Numbered from the stretch's first letter, positions 47,017-58,213 are shown. The stretch is DNA of 64,000 bases from Subdoligranulum variabile (GCF_025152575.1 NZ_CP102293.1:1054001-1118000), one strand, 5' to 3'. A program made the numbers and translations. Notes: generated by a model from the letters alone, not told the origin.

Positions 47017-47955
47017 TCAGACCAGCTCCTTCACGGCAGCCACGATGGCATCGCTGCGCAGGCCGAACTGTTCCAGCAGGTCCCAGGCGGGGCCGGAGTG
47101 ACCGAAGACGTCCTTCACGCCCACCCGGCGCATCTTCGTGGGGCACTGCTCGCCCAGCACGGCGGCCACGGCTTCGCCCAGACCACCCAGGATGCTGTGC
47201 TCCTCGCAGGTGACGACGGCACCGCATTCCTTGGCCGCCTTGACGACGATCTCCTCGTCCAGCGGCTTGATGGTGCAGAGGTTGATGACCCGGGCGTGGA
47301 TGCCCTCGTTTTTCAGCTGTTCGGCAGCGGTGAGAGCCTCGCCCACCTCCAGGCCGGTGGCAATAATCGCCACGTCGTTGCCCTCGGTGAGCTGCTCGCC
47401 CTTGCCGATCTCAAATTTGAAGTTGGCTTCGTCATGGAAGACCGGCACAGCCAGACGGCCGAACCGCAGGTAGACAGGGCCCTGGTGCTCGTAGGCTGCC
47501 TTCACGGCGGCCCGGGCTTCCACGTCGTCGGAGGGGCAGAGCACCGTCATGCCGGGGATGGAGCGCATGAGCGCGAAATCCTCGCAGCACTGGTGGGAGG
47601 CACCGTCCTCGCCCACCGAGATGCCGCCGTGGGTGGCACCGATCTTCACGTTCAGGTGGGGGTAGCCGATGGAGTTGCGCACCTGCTCGAAGGCGCGGCC
47701 CGCGGCAAACATGGCAAAGCTGGAGGCAAAGGGCACCAGCCCCATGGCCGCCATGCCGGCGGCGGTGGCCATCATGTTGCTCTCGGCGATGCCGCAGTCA
47801 AAATGACGGTCGGGGTAGGCTTTTTTGAAGACGCCGGTCTTGGTGGCGGCGGCCAGGTCGGCATCCAGCACCACCACGTCGGGATGGTCCTGTGCCAGTT
47901 CCACCAGCGCGGCGCCGTAGCTGTCGCGGGTGGCGATTTTCTTGACCTCACTCAT
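47017..47955 (-). CDS. transketolase, C-terminal (pyrimidine-binding/transketolase C) subunit
   Basis: 312 residues from ATG 47955; the start overlaps the stop of the N-terminal subunit gene by 4 bases, and the longer upstream frame is only a shadow of that gene. It has the pyrimidine-binding domain (about 5-175, DADLAAATKTGVFKKAYPDRHFDCGIAESNMMATAAGMAAMG, with the catalytic glutamate in GIAESNM) and the C-terminal transketolase domain (about 185-305). Together with the next protein it makes one thiamine-diphosphate transketolase, moving two-carbon units between pentose phosphates and aldoses. Two-gene transketolases are common in archaea and clostridia, so this is not a frameshift. Confidence 0.93.
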   Translation of the reverse strand: MSEVKKIATRDSYGAALVELAQDHPDVVVLDADLAAATKTGVFKKAYPDRHFDCGIAESNMMATAAGMAAMGLVPFASSFAMFAAGRAFEQVRNSIGYPHLNVKIGATHGGISVGEDGASHQCCEDFALMRSIPGMTVLCPSDDVEARAAVKAAYEHQGPVYLRFGRLAVPVFHDEANFKFEIGKGEQLTEGNDVAIIATGLEVGEALTAAEQLKNEGIHARVINLCTIKPLDEEIVVKAAKECGAVVTCEEHSILGGLGEAVAAVLGEQCPTKMRRVGVKDVFGHSGPAWDLLEQFGLRSDAIVAAVKELV

Positions 47956-48803
47956 GCCTGCGCCTCCAGTCCCGCCAGCTGGGCGTTCAGTTCGTCCATG
48001 GCGATCTTGTATTCCTCGTCGTTGGGAGCCTTGCCATGCCAGCCCACCTGGTTCTCCATGTAGCTGACGCCCTTGCCCTTGGTGGTGTGCATCAGGATGG
48101 CCGTGGGCGCCCCGGTCTGCCGGTGGAAATACTGGAAGGCGTCCTCCATCTGGACGAAGTCGTGGCCGTCGATGGACACCGTGCGGAACCCGAAGTCCCG
48201 CATCTTGGCATCCACCGGATCGGTGGGCATGACCTCGCTGGTGGGGCCGTCGATCTGCAGCCCGTTCAGGTCGATGATGACACAGAGGTTGTCCAGCTTG
48301 TACTTGGCGGCAAAGAGGAAGGCCTCCCATACTTCACCCTCCTCGATCTCGCCGTCTCCCAGCAGGGCGTAGACCCGCACGTCATCCTTGTGCAGGTACT
48401 TGGCGGCCTTGGCCATGCCTGCGGCGCAGGAAACACCCTGGCCCAGGCTGCCGGTGGACATATCCACGCCGGGCACCGTGTTCATGTTGGGGTGGCCCTG
48501 GAGGTAGCTGTCGATGTGGCGCAGGGTGGGCAGGTCCTCCACCGGGAAGAATCCCCGGTAGGCCAGCGCGCTGTACAGCCCCGGCGCGGTGTGCCCCTTG
48601 GAGAGGACGAACTGGTCCCGGTCCTCCCATTTGGGGTTGGCGGGGTCGATGCGCATCTCTTTGTTGTACAGGTAGGCAAACAGTTCCGCCGCCGACAGGC
48701 TGCCGCCGGGATGCCCGGCCTTGGCGCCGTGGGTGGATTCGATGATGCCCATCCGCACCTTGCAGGCTGCGATCTGCAGCGCCAGACGTTCTTCGTTCGT
48801 CAT
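47952..48803 (-). CDS. transketolase, N-terminal (thiamine-diphosphate-binding) subunit
   Basis: 283 residues from ATG 48803; TTG and GTG codons slightly upstream overlap the preceding gene. ThDP-binding motif LLGDGEIEEGEVWEAFLFAAKYKLDNLCVIIDLNG (GDG-x25-N) at about 150-185; HGAKAGHPGGSLSAAELFAYLY near residue 30 and GHPNMNTVPGVDMSTGSLGQGVS near 110 are transketolase signatures. It pairs with the following gene product. Its start lies 1 base after the fsa stop (TGATATG), so translation is coupled. It is the penultimate gene of the operon. Confidence 0.93.
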   Translation of the reverse strand: MTNEERLALQIAACKVRMGIIESTHGAKAGHPGGSLSAAELFAYLYNKEMRIDPANPKWEDRDQFVLSKGHTAPGLYSALAYRGFFPVEDLPTLRHIDSYLQGHPNMNTVPGVDMSTGSLGQGVSCAAGMAKAAKYLHKDDVRVYALLGDGEIEEGEVWEAFLFAAKYKLDNLCVIIDLNGLQIDGPTSEVMPTDPVDAKMRDFGFRTVSIDGHDFVQMEDAFQYFHRQTGAPTAILMHTTKGKGVSYMENQVGWHGKAPNDEEYKIAMDELNAQLAGLEAQA

Positions 48804-48804
48804 A

Positions 48805-49464
48805 TCATTCACCAAAGACCTTGCAGTAGTCGGCCTTGAACTTCTCGATGCCGGAATCGGTCAGGGGGTGATGGAGCATCTGCTCGATGACCTTGTAGGG
48901 CACCGTGGCGATGTCCGCCCCGGCCAGGGCGCAGTCCGTCACATGGATGGGGTTGCGCACGCTGGCGGCGATGATCTGGGTCTCGATGTCGGGGTAGTTG
49001 AGGAACATGTCGTGGATGGTCTCGATGAGCTCGATGCCCCGCTGGGAGATATCGTCCAGGCGCCCCAGGAAGGGGCTGACGTAGGTGGCACCGGCGCGGG
49101 CGGCCAGCAGCGCCTGGTTGGCGCTGAAGATCAGGGTGCAGTTGGTGGGGATGCCCTTGGCGGACAAGGCTTTGATGGCCTTGAGGCCCTCGGCGGTCAT
49201 GGGGATTTTTACGACCATGTGCTTGGGGTCCAGGGCGTAGATGGCCTCGCCCTCCTTGACCATCGTCTCGGCATCGGTGGTGGTGGCTTTCACCTCACCG
49301 CTGATGGGGCCGTCCACGATGGTGGCGATCTCCGCCAGGGTCTCGGCGTAGTCGCGGCCTTCTTTGGCGATGAGGCTGGGATTGGTGGTGACGCCTGCAA
49401 TGACGCCCATGTCGTTGGCCTTGCGGATCTCCTCCACATTGGCCGTATCAATGAAGAATTTCAC
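48805..49464 (-). CDS. transaldolase / fructose-6-phosphate aldolase (small type)
   Basis: 219 residues, the size of FSA/TalC-type enzymes. Schiff-base lysine K86 in [24 protein letters not shown] (24-38) and [12 protein letters not shown] are family signatures. The reaction is either transfer of dihydroxyacetone between sugar phosphates or aldol cleavage of fructose 6-phosphate; short Firmicute members often serve as the transaldolase. Next to split transketolase it completes the non-oxidative pentose phosphate branch, letting the operon turn pentose 5-phosphates into fructose 6-phosphate and glyceraldehyde 3-phosphate. Confidence 0.93.
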   Translation of the reverse strand: MKFFIDTANVEEIRKANDMGVIAGVTTNPSLIAKEGRDYAETLAEIATIVDGPISGEVKATTTDAETMVKEGEAIYALDPKHMVVKIPMTAEGLKAIKALSAKGIPTNCTLIFSANQALLAARAGATYVSPFLGRLDDISQRGIELIETIHDMFLNYPDIETQIIAASVRNPIHVTDCALAGADIATVPYKVIEQMLHHPLTDSGIEKFKADYCKVFGE

Positions 49465-49488
49465 AGCAGAAAACTTCCTTTCTGACGA

Positions 49489-50979
<1,491 letters not shown>

Positions 50980-51000
50980 GGGGAAGTACCTCCTTTATTT

Positions 51001-51636
51001 TTACAGCAGGGATGCAATATCAATGTTTTCCCCGGTGAGGGCCTGTACGGCGCCCTGACCGGCTTCGTCGGACTCGGGATGGGCCAGCAGCCATTTGTTG
51101 CAGGCCCACAGGGTCTTGTCCTCGTCGTTCAGCGGGGTAATGTCGGGCTTGGGACCGTTGGTGCCCCGGGGCAATACGACCACCACCTGGAATCCGGCGC
51201 CGGTGGAGGCGGAGCAGGGGGCGTAGTGCAGCGTGGTGGCGTAGACTTCCACCACCACACCGGCGGGTACCCGGAAAGCCTGGACTTTGGCGGTGTCCAG
51301 CTTGCCGTCCACCACGTCGTCCTCCTTGGCCAGCAGCAGGATGAAATCCTGGGCGCCGATGTTCAGCTCGCTGTCCCGGTGGTATTCCAGGCAGTTGAGC
51401 TTGGTGTTGTGTCCGTTGCACCAGCCCAGCTGAACGGGCATGCCGCCGTAGCCGTTGGCGGAGAACTGCGCCGCGATGGGCAGCTGCTCCAGCTCCGGCT
51501 GGGAAGGCACGTACTCCACCCCCGCCGGGACCGGGGTCACAGACTGCAGGGTCTGCACCAGGGCGGCTGTATCATATCCCGCCAGGACCTTGCCGTAGGG
51601 GGCAAAGGCGGCGTCGAATACCGATTGAATTTTCAT
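51001..51636 (-). CDS. DUF4867-like cupin-type protein
   Basis: 211 residues, function unassigned. Small beta-barrel pattern: LNCLEYHRDSELNIGAQDFILLLAKEDDVVDG, then FRVPAGVVVEVYATTLHYAPCSASTGAGFQVVVVLPRGTN, which matches DUF4867 as I remember it, with conserved E, H and HYAPC as possible metal ligands. It is encoded 21 bases upstream of the isomerase gene and 11 bases after the YczE-like gene, so it belongs to the pentose operon. A cupin with this neighbourhood could be a sugar isomerase, mutarotase or lactone-handling enzyme; that is inference. The start at 51636 is ATG with GAGGTGAT upstream. Confidence 0.65.
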   Translation of the reverse strand: MKIQSVFDAAFAPYGKVLAGYDTAALVQTLQSVTPVPAGVEYVPSQPELEQLPIAAQFSANGYGGMPVQLGWCNGHNTKLNCLEYHRDSELNIGAQDFILLLAKEDDVVDGKLDTAKVQAFRVPAGVVVEVYATTLHYAPCSASTGAGFQVVVVLPRGTNGPKPDITPLNDEDKTLWACNKWLLAHPESDEAGQGAVQALTGENIDIASLL

Positions 51637-51647
51637 AACATATCACC

Positions 51648-52322
51648 TCAAGAGCGGGAAGGCATTCCCGCAAATCGTTCCAATGCAAAGGTACAGATCT
51701 TCTGGCTGAGGGGAAAGAACAGCTGCGCGGCCGGTCCCACCAGAAAGGCACAGATGATGGTCCCCACGCCTACCACGCCCCCCAGCAGAAAGCCGATGAG
51801 CACGAAGGCCAGGTCCACCCCGATGCGCACGGGGCCGAAGGGTTTGCCGCTCTTGTCGCTGAGGACCACGGCCACCAGGTCGTTGGGGCCGGTGCCCGCC
51901 TGGGAGCGGATGACGATGGTCATCCCGAAGGCCAGGATGACGCAGCCTACCGCCAGCAGGCCCAGCCGGACCGCCAGCGGCAGCCCTTCATTGAGGAAGG
52001 GCGACAGCCACGCCGTGTAGACATCGATGATCGGGCCGCCCAGTGCCATGCAGAGCACCGTGCCGATGCCCACATAGCTGCGGTCCACCACCAGGAGGAC
52101 CAGCATGATGAGCAGGGACACCAGCAGATGGACCCGACCGTGGGTCATGGGAAATCCCGCAATCTGCGGGAAGGAGCGGAACAGACCCTGCACAAAGACG
52201 TTGAAGGGGTCCGAACCCAGATTGGTCTGAAGGAACAGCGCCACACCCAGATGGGCGATCCACAGCCCCAGGAGCAGCAGCACCACCCGCACGACGAGTT
52301 CCCGTATGGTCTTGCCTTTCAC
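51648..52322 (-). CDS. YczE-family integral membrane protein
   Basis: 224 residues from GTG 52322, with AAGGAGG just upstream and a 4-base overlap with the preceding small gene. Five or six hydrophobic helices. YczE features: LFLQTNLGSDPFNVFVQGL near residue 30, and SQAGTGPNDLVAVVLSDKSGKPFGPVRIGVDLAFVLIGFLLGG at about 145-190. The family has no settled function. Position in the sugar operon, between kinase and DUF4867 genes, suggests a role in pentose or pentitol traffic. It is unlike the DUF6198 protein at 31902-32561 except in general fold. Confidence 0.75.
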   Translation of the reverse strand: MKGKTIRELVVRVVLLLLGLWIAHLGVALFLQTNLGSDPFNVFVQGLFRSFPQIAGFPMTHGRVHLLVSLLIMLVLLVVDRSYVGIGTVLCMALGGPIIDVYTAWLSPFLNEGLPLAVRLGLLAVGCVILAFGMTIVIRSQAGTGPNDLVAVVLSDKSGKPFGPVRIGVDLAFVLIGFLLGGVVGVGTIICAFLVGPAAQLFFPLSQKICTFALERFAGMPSRS

Positions 52323-52555
52323 GGTTCCTCCTTGGTCAGTGCCTCCGACCGGGCGGCGCGCTCCTTGCGGTAGCGCCACAGGGCGTAGCCGCAGAAGGCC
52401 AGGCCGCACAGCCCCAGCACGCCGCCGGCGCCGTAGGCCAGCAGATCATTCATGCCGGTGCCGCCGGACAGCTGCCCGCTGATGATCTGGTAGGCCAGAT
52501 ACACCAGGTAGGCGCCCACTGCCAGGCGCAGGATCATTTGGGTTTGTTCCTTCAT
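52319..52555 (-). CDS. small membrane protein of the pentose operon
   Basis: 78 residues, no family recognised. Two membrane helices (about 8-26 and 36-60: LRLAVGAYLVYLAYQIISG and LLAYGAGGVLGLCGLAFCGYALW) are followed by a basic, highly charged tail (RYRKERAARSEALTKEEP), so both ends probably face the cytoplasm. The stop overlaps the GTG of the YczE gene by 4 bases (GTGA), so the two are translationally coupled and may interact. AAGGAGCGGC precedes ATG 52555. Confidence 0.7.
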   Translation of the reverse strand: MKEQTQMILRLAVGAYLVYLAYQIISGQLSGGTGMNDLLAYGAGGVLGLCGLAFCGYALWRYRKERAARSEALTKEEP

Positions 52556-52573
52556 ACAGGCCGCTCCTTCCGG

Positions 52574-54049
52574 TTACAGCATCTTGGGATAGAGCGCTTT
52601 GAGCGCGGGATAGATCTGAGAGAACTGCCGGTAGCGTTCCTCGTAGCGGGCGGCGATGGCCGGATCGGGATGGACGGTGTCCGCCACCCGGACCAGCTTG
52701 TCACACACCGCCTGGACGCTGGGATAGGCACCGCAGGCCACCATGGCCAGCATGGCGCCGCCCATACCGGGCCCCTGCTCCGAAGCGGGGGTGTCCAGCT
52801 CCACGTTGAGTACGTTGGCGATGATCTTCTTCCACAGCGGGCTCTTGGCGCCGCCGCCGCAGATCATGCTGTGGCGGATGTCTAGTCCCAGGGAACGGGC
52901 CACCTCAAAGCTGTCCCGGATGGCGAAGGCCACGCCTTCCAGCACGGCCTGGGTCAGGTCGGTGCGGGTGGTGTCCATCGTCATGCCCAGGAAGACGCTG
53001 CGGGCGTTGGTATCGTTGATGGGAGAACGCTCGCCCATCAGGTAGGGCAGGAAATACACATGGTTGCGGCCCAGCATATCGTCGGTGATGGCCGCCTGGG
53101 CGCCGCTGTAGTCCTGGGTGCCCAGGATGTCATCCATCCACCACTTGTTGCAGGAGGCGGCGGAGAGCATGCAGCCCATCAGGTGGTAGTGCCCGTCGGC
53201 ATGGGCGAAGGCATGCAGGGCGTTGTGGGGATCCACACCGAAGTGGTCGCTGGAGATGAACAGCGTACCCGAGGTGCCCAGGCTGATGTTGCAGGCGCCC
53301 TCCCCCACCGTGCCGGTGCCCACGGCGGCCGCGGCGTTATCCCCCGCGCCGGCGCAGACCGTGACGGTTTCGGGCAGGCCCAGCTGGGCCGCGATGTCGG
53401 GACGCAGGGTGCCCACAGCCTCGTAGCTTTCAAACAGCTTGGGCATCTGGGCCTCGGTGATGCCGCAGAGATCCAGCATCTCCTTGCTCCAGCACTTGTG
53501 CTCCACGTCCAGCAACAGCATGCCGCTGGCGTCGGAGTAGTCGGTGCAGTGCACCCCCGTGAGGATGTAGTTGATGTAATCCTTGGGAAGCATGATCTTG
53601 CGGATCCGGGCGAAATTCTCCGGCTCGTTCTTCTTCATCCACAGGATCTTGGGGGCGGTGAAGCCCGCAAAGGCGATGTTGGCGGTGAGGGCAGAGAGCT
53701 TCTCCCGGCCGATCTCCTCATTGAGGTACTCCACCTCTTTGGCCGTGCGGCCGTCGTTCCACAGGATGGCCGGACGGATCACCTGATCGTTTTCGTCCAG
53801 CACCACCAGACCATGCATCTGGCCGCCGGCGCCGATGCCGGCCACCTGGGATTTGTCGAAGGAGGCCAGCAGTTCGGGAATGCCGCCCAGCACGGCCTTT
53901 TTCCAGTCCTCGGGGTTCTGCTGACTCCAGCCGGGCTGGGGGAATTCCAGAGGATACTCTTTGGAAATGGTATTTTTGATGTGGCCTTCCTCGTCCATGA
54001 GCAGCAGCTTGACGGCCGAGGTGCCCAGGTCAATTCCTATGTACAGCAT
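52574..54049 (-). CDS. xylB: xylulokinase-like FGGY sugar kinase
   Basis: 491 residues. FGGY family: MLYIGIDLGTSAVKLLLMDEEG (phosphate-1 motif) at the start; GGQMHGLVVLD (75-85) and WNDGRT (97-102) form the sugar-binding site typical of D-xylulokinase; catalytic base D237 in AGAGDNAAAAVGTG; adenosine motif CGGGAKSPLWKKIIANVL further on. It phosphorylates D-xylulose (or a related ketopentose) at C5 with ATP. GGAGGAAA precedes ATG 54049. It follows the three ABC importer genes and precedes isomerase, aldolase and transketolase, so product flows straight into the pentose phosphate steps encoded downstream. Confidence 0.92.
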   Translation of the reverse strand: MLYIGIDLGTSAVKLLLMDEEGHIKNTISKEYPLEFPQPGWSQQNPEDWKKAVLGGIPELLASFDKSQVAGIGAGGQMHGLVVLDENDQVIRPAILWNDGRTAKEVEYLNEEIGREKLSALTANIAFAGFTAPKILWMKKNEPENFARIRKIMLPKDYINYILTGVHCTDYSDASGMLLLDVEHKCWSKEMLDLCGITEAQMPKLFESYEAVGTLRPDIAAQLGLPETVTVCAGAGDNAAAAVGTGTVGEGACNISLGTSGTLFISSDHFGVDPHNALHAFAHADGHYHLMGCMLSAASCNKWWMDDILGTQDYSGAQAAITDDMLGRNHVYFLPYLMGERSPINDTNARSVFLGMTMDTTRTDLTQAVLEGVAFAIRDSFEVARSLGLDIRHSMICGGGAKSPLWKKIIANVLNVELDTPASEQGPGMGGAMLAMVACGAYPSVQAVCDKLVRVADTVHPDPAIAARYEERYRQFSQIYPALKALYPKML

Positions 54050-54082
54050 AGTTTCCTCCCAAAAGTCACCGCCGGGTGAACA

Positions 54083-55255
54083 TTACTTGCCGGACTTGCG
54101 GCTGGTGACCACGTCGAAGATGACCGCGACCAGGAGCACGCCGCCCTTGACCACGTACTGCCAGGAGTCGCCGATGCCCATGATGGACATGCCCATGTTG
54201 ATGACACCCAGCAGCAGAGCGCCGATGACGACGCCGCCCACCGTGCCGCTGCCGCCGTAAGCGGAGGCACCGCCGATGAAGCAGGCACCGATGGCGTCCA
54301 TCTCGAAGGAGGTACCGGTGGAACCGTTGACGGAACCGACGCGGGCCGCGTTGAGCAGGCCGCACAGACCGGCCAGCAGGCCCATGTTGGCGTAGGCGAT
54401 GAAGTAGATCTTATCAGTGTTGATGCCGGAGAGCTTGGTGGCTTTTTCGTTGCCGCCCACGGCATAGAAGTAACGGCCGAACGCGGTCTCGGCAGTGATG
54501 AAGTTGTAGATCAGGCAGACGGCCAGCACCCAGATCAGCATGACCGAGATGCCGTTGTACTGGCTGAGCAGGTAGCAGTAGTAGAGGATGAGCGCGGCGA
54601 TGAGGCCGGTCTTGACATAGTCGCTGGCAGCGCTGTTCTGGCGGTAGCCGTTCTTGGCGCGGTCGCGGCGGCTGCGCACGGTGTTGAGGATGACCAGCAC
54701 GGCGGCCACCACACCGACGATAAGGGCGGAGTAGACGGTGTCACCGTCGTCCAGACCGGGAATCTTGATGTACATGGTGAAGATGTTCAGGAAGGTGGAA
54801 TCCTGGATCGCCACGGTCTTGTTGTCGAGGATCAGGCGGCCGATGCCGCGGAAGACGAACATGCCGCCCAGGGTGGTGATGAAGGGCGGGATGCGGACAT
54901 AACCGATCCAGTAACCCTGCCAGATACCCACCAGCAGGCCGGCCGCCAGGCAGACCAGGATGGTCAGGACGGGGTTGATGGACATGTTGGTGATCATGAC
55001 GGCAGCCAGACCGCCGACCAGGCAGATCACCGAACCGACGGCCAGGTCGATGTTACCGCCGGTGAGGATGCAGAGCAGCATGCCGCAGGCCATGACCAGG
55101 ACGTAGCCGTTCTGGAGCAGCAGGTTGGACATGTTCTGTGCGTAGAGCAGGCGTCCGCCGGTGAGGTAGGCGAACAGGATAAAGACGACTACCAGTGCGA
55201 TGACCATGGCGTACTTGGTCAGGAAACTGGAAACTTTCATTTTGGTTCCATTCAT
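54083..55255 (-). CDS. monosaccharide ABC permease (XylH/GguB type)
   Basis: 390 residues from ATG 55255 (AGGGAG 10 bases upstream; an earlier GTG is too near it). About ten membrane helices with the branched-chain/ribose-type permease signatures CGMLLCILTGGNIDLAVGSV and GRYFYAVGGNEKATKLSGI. The length, with an extra insert near 175-245, matches GguB/XylH rather than RbsC (about 320). It forms the dimeric channel of a CUT2 importer with the ATPase and binding protein encoded upstream. Confidence 0.92.
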   Translation of the reverse strand: MNGTKMKVSSFLTKYAMVIALVVVFILFAYLTGGRLLYAQNMSNLLLQNGYVLVMACGMLLCILTGGNIDLAVGSVICLVGGLAAVMITNMSINPVLTILVCLAAGLLVGIWQGYWIGYVRIPPFITTLGGMFVFRGIGRLILDNKTVAIQDSTFLNIFTMYIKIPGLDDGDTVYSALIVGVVAAVLVILNTVRSRRDRAKNGYRQNSAASDYVKTGLIAALILYYCYLLSQYNGISVMLIWVLAVCLIYNFITAETAFGRYFYAVGGNEKATKLSGINTDKIYFIAYANMGLLAGLCGLLNAARVGSVNGSTGTSFEMDAIGACFIGGASAYGGSGTVGGVVIGALLLGVINMGMSIMGIGDSWQYVVKGGVLLVAVIFDVVTSRKSGK

Positions 55256-55282
55256 GAGTGTCACACTCCCTATTCAACGTGA

Positions 55283-56836
55283 TTAAGCTTTGGCCGTGTC
55301 GCGTACGGTGTCGCGGATGATGTAGCCCATGATGCTCTCCTGGGTGGCGTCGGCGGCATTGACCTCCGCCAGCAGGCGGCCTTCATTCATGACGTAGATG
55401 CGGTCACACATGCCCAGCAGTTCGGGCAGCTCCGACGAGATCATGACCACCGACTTGCCGCGGCTGACCATGTCATTGATCAGGCAGTAGATATCGTACT
55501 TGGCACTGACGTCGATGCCGCGGGTGGGCTCGTCCAGGATCAGCACATCCGGCTCGGTGAACATCCATTTGCCCAGCAGGGCTTTCTGCTGGTTGCCGCC
55601 CGACAGGTTACCGATGTGCTGTTCGATGGTGGGCGTCTTGGTACCCATCTCGGTCTTCATGTCGTCGGCTTCCTTGACTTCCTTGTCCCGGTCGATGATG
55701 CCGCTGTGGCAGACCTTGTCCAGACGGGCCAGGGTGGTGTTGAAGCGGATGGTCTCGCCCAGGATCAGGCCGTTGGTCTTGCGGTCCTCGGTGACGTAGG
55801 CCAGGCCGTGGTGGATGGCCTCCTCGGTGTTCTTGAGGTGGACCTTCTTGCCGTTGAGATAGAGCTCGCCGGTGATCTTGCTGCCGTAGCTGTGGCCGAA
55901 GATGGACATGGCCAGCTCGGTACGGCCGGCGCCCTGCAGGCCGGAGAAGCCTACCACTTCGCCCTTGTGGACCTTGAAGGAGATGTTGTCGTCCACAATG
56001 CGCTCGGGATACAGCGGATGATGGACGGTCCAGTTCTTGACCTCCAGGCTGATCTCGGGCTGGATGTGGCTCTCCCGCTTGGGATAGCGGTCCTCCATGG
56101 GACGGCCGACCATGCCCTTGATGATGCGGTCCTCGCTGAATTCGTCCACGCCCTTGACCAGCGTCTCGATGGTGGAACCGTCGCGGATGATGGTGGCCTT
56201 GTCGGCGCAGTAGATGATCTCGTTGAGCTTGTGGGTGATGATGATGGACGTCAGGCCCTTCTTCTTGAAGTCGATCAAGAGGTCCAGCAGCATCTTGGCG
56301 TCCTCGTCGTTCAGGGAGGAGGTGGGCTCATCCAGGATCAGCAGCTTGACCTTCTTGGAGAAGGCCTTGGCGATTTCCACCAGCTGCTGTTTGCCGGTGC
56401 CGATGTCCTTGACCAGGGTCTGGGCCGATTCGTGCAGGCCCACCTGCTTCATGTGGCGCTCGGCTTCATAGTAGGTCTTGTTCCAGTCGATGGTGCCCAT
56501 CTTGTTGCGGATCTCGTTGCCCAGGAACATGTTCTCGCCGATGGAGAGCAGCGGGATCAGCGCCAGTTCCTGGTGGATGATGACGATACCCACCGCTTCG
56601 CTGTCCTTCTGGGACTTGAACTGGCAGAGCTTTCCGTCGTAGTAGATCTCGCCGGTGTAGCTGCCCGCGGGATAGGTGCCGGAAAGCACATTCATCAGCG
56701 TGGATTTGCCCGCGCCGTTCTCACCGATCAGGGCGTGGATCTCGCCGGGTTCCACCTGCAGATTCACGTTGTCCAGTGCCTTGACGCCGGGAAACTCCTT
56801 GGTGATGTTTTTCATCTCCAAAATATACTTCGACAA
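55283..56836 (-). CDS. monosaccharide ABC importer ATPase with two nucleotide-binding domains
   Basis: 517 residues from TTG 56836, chosen because AAGGAGG lies 9 bases upstream and family proteins begin similarly ([17 protein letters not shown]). Domain 1 has Walker [10 protein letters not shown] (38-46) and Walker [12 protein letters not shown]; domain 2 has a degenerate P-loop ([12 protein letters not shown]) and [14 protein letters not shown] plus [11 protein letters not shown]. This is the XylG/MglA/GguA layout, about 500-515 residues. It powers uptake of a pentose or hexose through the neighbouring permease. The TTG start may limit its translation. Confidence 0.94.
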   Translation of the reverse strand: MSKYILEMKNITKEFPGVKALDNVNLQVEPGEIHALIGENGAGKSTLMNVLSGTYPAGSYTGEIYYDGKLCQFKSQKDSEAVGIVIIHQELALIPLLSIGENMFLGNEIRNKMGTIDWNKTYYEAERHMKQVGLHESAQTLVKDIGTGKQQLVEIAKAFSKKVKLLILDEPTSSLNDEDAKMLLDLLIDFKKKGLTSIIITHKLNEIIYCADKATIIRDGSTIETLVKGVDEFSEDRIIKGMVGRPMEDRYPKRESHIQPEISLEVKNWTVHHPLYPERIVDDNISFKVHKGEVVGFSGLQGAGRTELAMSIFGHSYGSKITGELYLNGKKVHLKNTEEAIHHGLAYVTEDRKTNGLILGETIRFNTTLARLDKVCHSGIIDRDKEVKEADDMKTEMGTKTPTIEQHIGNLSGGNQQKALLGKWMFTEPDVLILDEPTRGIDVSAKYDIYCLINDMVSRGKSVVMISSELPELLGMCDRIYVMNEGRLLAEVNAADATQESIMGYIIRDTVRDTAKA

Positions 56837-56948
56837 AGGGGATTGCCTCCTTTTCGTCTTGCCTGCCAAAACACAATGGGCAGGGCAGCTGGCCCCGCCC
56901 ATTGCATTAACGGTTCGGCAATTGATTCAGATTGTTACGTACTGCGGA

Positions 56949-58145
56949 TCAGGCGGCCGGATGCAGGTAGCCGTCAGCGTCCTGGGTGTAGTAACCGGTG
57001 TCGACCAGCTTCTCGGTCATGTTGTCCTTGGTGACAACGTCGGGAACCAGCAGGAAGGACGGGCAGTTGTTGCCGTCAGAGGTGAAGTAGGACTCGGTGT
57101 CGTAGCTGCAGTCGAAGTCCCAGCCGGAGTTGGTGATCAGGCTCTCATCGATGGTGTCGCCGTTCAGGATGGCCTTGCCCAGGTCCAGGGTGACAACGGC
57201 TTCGTTGGAAACGGCCTTGTACACGGTCATGGACTGCAGACCGTCGACGATGTTCTTCAGGTTGGCTTCGTCGCCGTCCTGACCGGTGATGATGGGCTGG
57301 TTGGAGCCGGCGTAGTCAGACTGGATGGCCTGGGAAACGCCCAGCGCGGTGGAGTCGTTGGAGCACAGCCAGACATCAACCTGGGTGCCGTCGGCGTAGT
57401 AGGAAGCCAGCACGTTCTGGGCACGCTCCATAGCGGTCTGGGAATCCCACTGGGCGGTGGCTACGGTGTCGAAGTCGGTCTGACCGGAGACGACGACCAG
57501 CTTGCCGGAGTCGATGTAGGGCTGCAGGACGTCCATGGCGCCCTGATAGAAGTAAGTAGCGTTGTTGTCGGCGGGGTCACCGGCGGTGATCTCCATGTTG
57601 AAGGGACCGGCCGCGTTGTCCAGATCCAGGGTGTCCACGATGTACTGGCCCTGCAGCGTACCGACGGTGTAGTTATCGAAGGATACGTAGTAGGAGGCGT
57701 TGTCGTTCATGATCAGACGGTCATAAGCGATAACGGGGATGCCGGCCTCACCGGCTTCGTTCATAACGGTGTTCAGCGCTTCACCGTCGATGGCGGCCAC
57801 GACCAGCAGGTCGACGCCGTCGGCGATCATGTTCTGGATGTCGCTGACCTGGCGGTTGGTATCGTTATCGGAATAGGTGATAACGGTCTCATAACCGGCG
57901 TCCTTGAACTGCTGGTCCAGGTAGGAACCGTCGCGGTTCCAGCGTTCCAGAGACTGGGTGGGCATGGACAGGCCGACCTTCTGGCCGCCGGTGGAACCGC
58001 CCTCAGAACCGGTTTCCGCGGTGGACTCGGTGGTGGCCGCCTCCGAGCTGGACTCGGCGGTGGAACTGGTGCCACCGCTGGAGCAGCCAGCCAGCGAAAC
58101 GATCATCGTTGCAGACAGTGCAGCAGCCAAAATACGCTTTTTCAT
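56949..58145 (-). CDS. ChvE-type sugar-binding lipoprotein
   Basis: 398 residues. Lipoprotein signal with lipobox LAGC (C21), a Ser/Thr/Glu/Gly linker to about 53, then a periplasmic-binding-protein type I fold: VGLSMPTQSLERWNRDGSYLDQQ, IADGVDLLVVAAIDGEAL, GIPVIAYDRLIMN, NDSTALGVSQAI, ITGQDGDEANLKNI. These match ChvE/multiple-monosaccharide-binding and XylF-like proteins, which bind xylose, arabinose, glucose or galactose. It is the first gene of the operon, with a strong promoter and a 100-base leader holding two candidate regulator sites. GGGAG precedes ATG 58145. Confidence 0.94.
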   Translation of the reverse strand: MKKRILAAALSATMIVSLAGCSSGGTSSTAESSSEAATTESTAETGSEGGSTGGQKVGLSMPTQSLERWNRDGSYLDQQFKDAGYETVITYSDNDTNRQVSDIQNMIADGVDLLVVAAIDGEALNTVMNEAGEAGIPVIAYDRLIMNDNASYYVSFDNYTVGTLQGQYIVDTLDLDNAAGPFNMEITAGDPADNNATYFYQGAMDVLQPYIDSGKLVVVSGQTDFDTVATAQWDSQTAMERAQNVLASYYADGTQVDVWLCSNDSTALGVSQAIQSDYAGSNQPIITGQDGDEANLKNIVDGLQSMTVYKAVSNEAVVTLDLGKAILNGDTIDESLITNSGWDFDCSYDTESYFTSDGNNCPSFLLVPDVVTKDNMTEKLVDTGYYTQDADGYLHPAA

Positions 58146-58176
58146 TGTGAATCGCTCCCTTTTTTAATATAATTGT

Positions 58177-58192
58177 GTCGAATGTGTTCGAC
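58177..58192. promoter_or_regulatory. inverted repeat in the leader of the pentose operon
   Basis: GTCGAA-TGTG-TTCGAC, perfect 6-bp half-sites, about 32 bases before the binding-protein start codon. A protein roadblock site or weak RNA hairpin. Confidence 0.5.
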
Positions 58193-58213
58193 TACCTCCG
58201 CAGTTTGAGAAAG

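Noticed and set aside
47017..48803. Possible frameshift splitting a transketolase gene
   Set aside because: The two halves meet with an ATGA overlap, each has its own start, and two-subunit transketolases are an established form.
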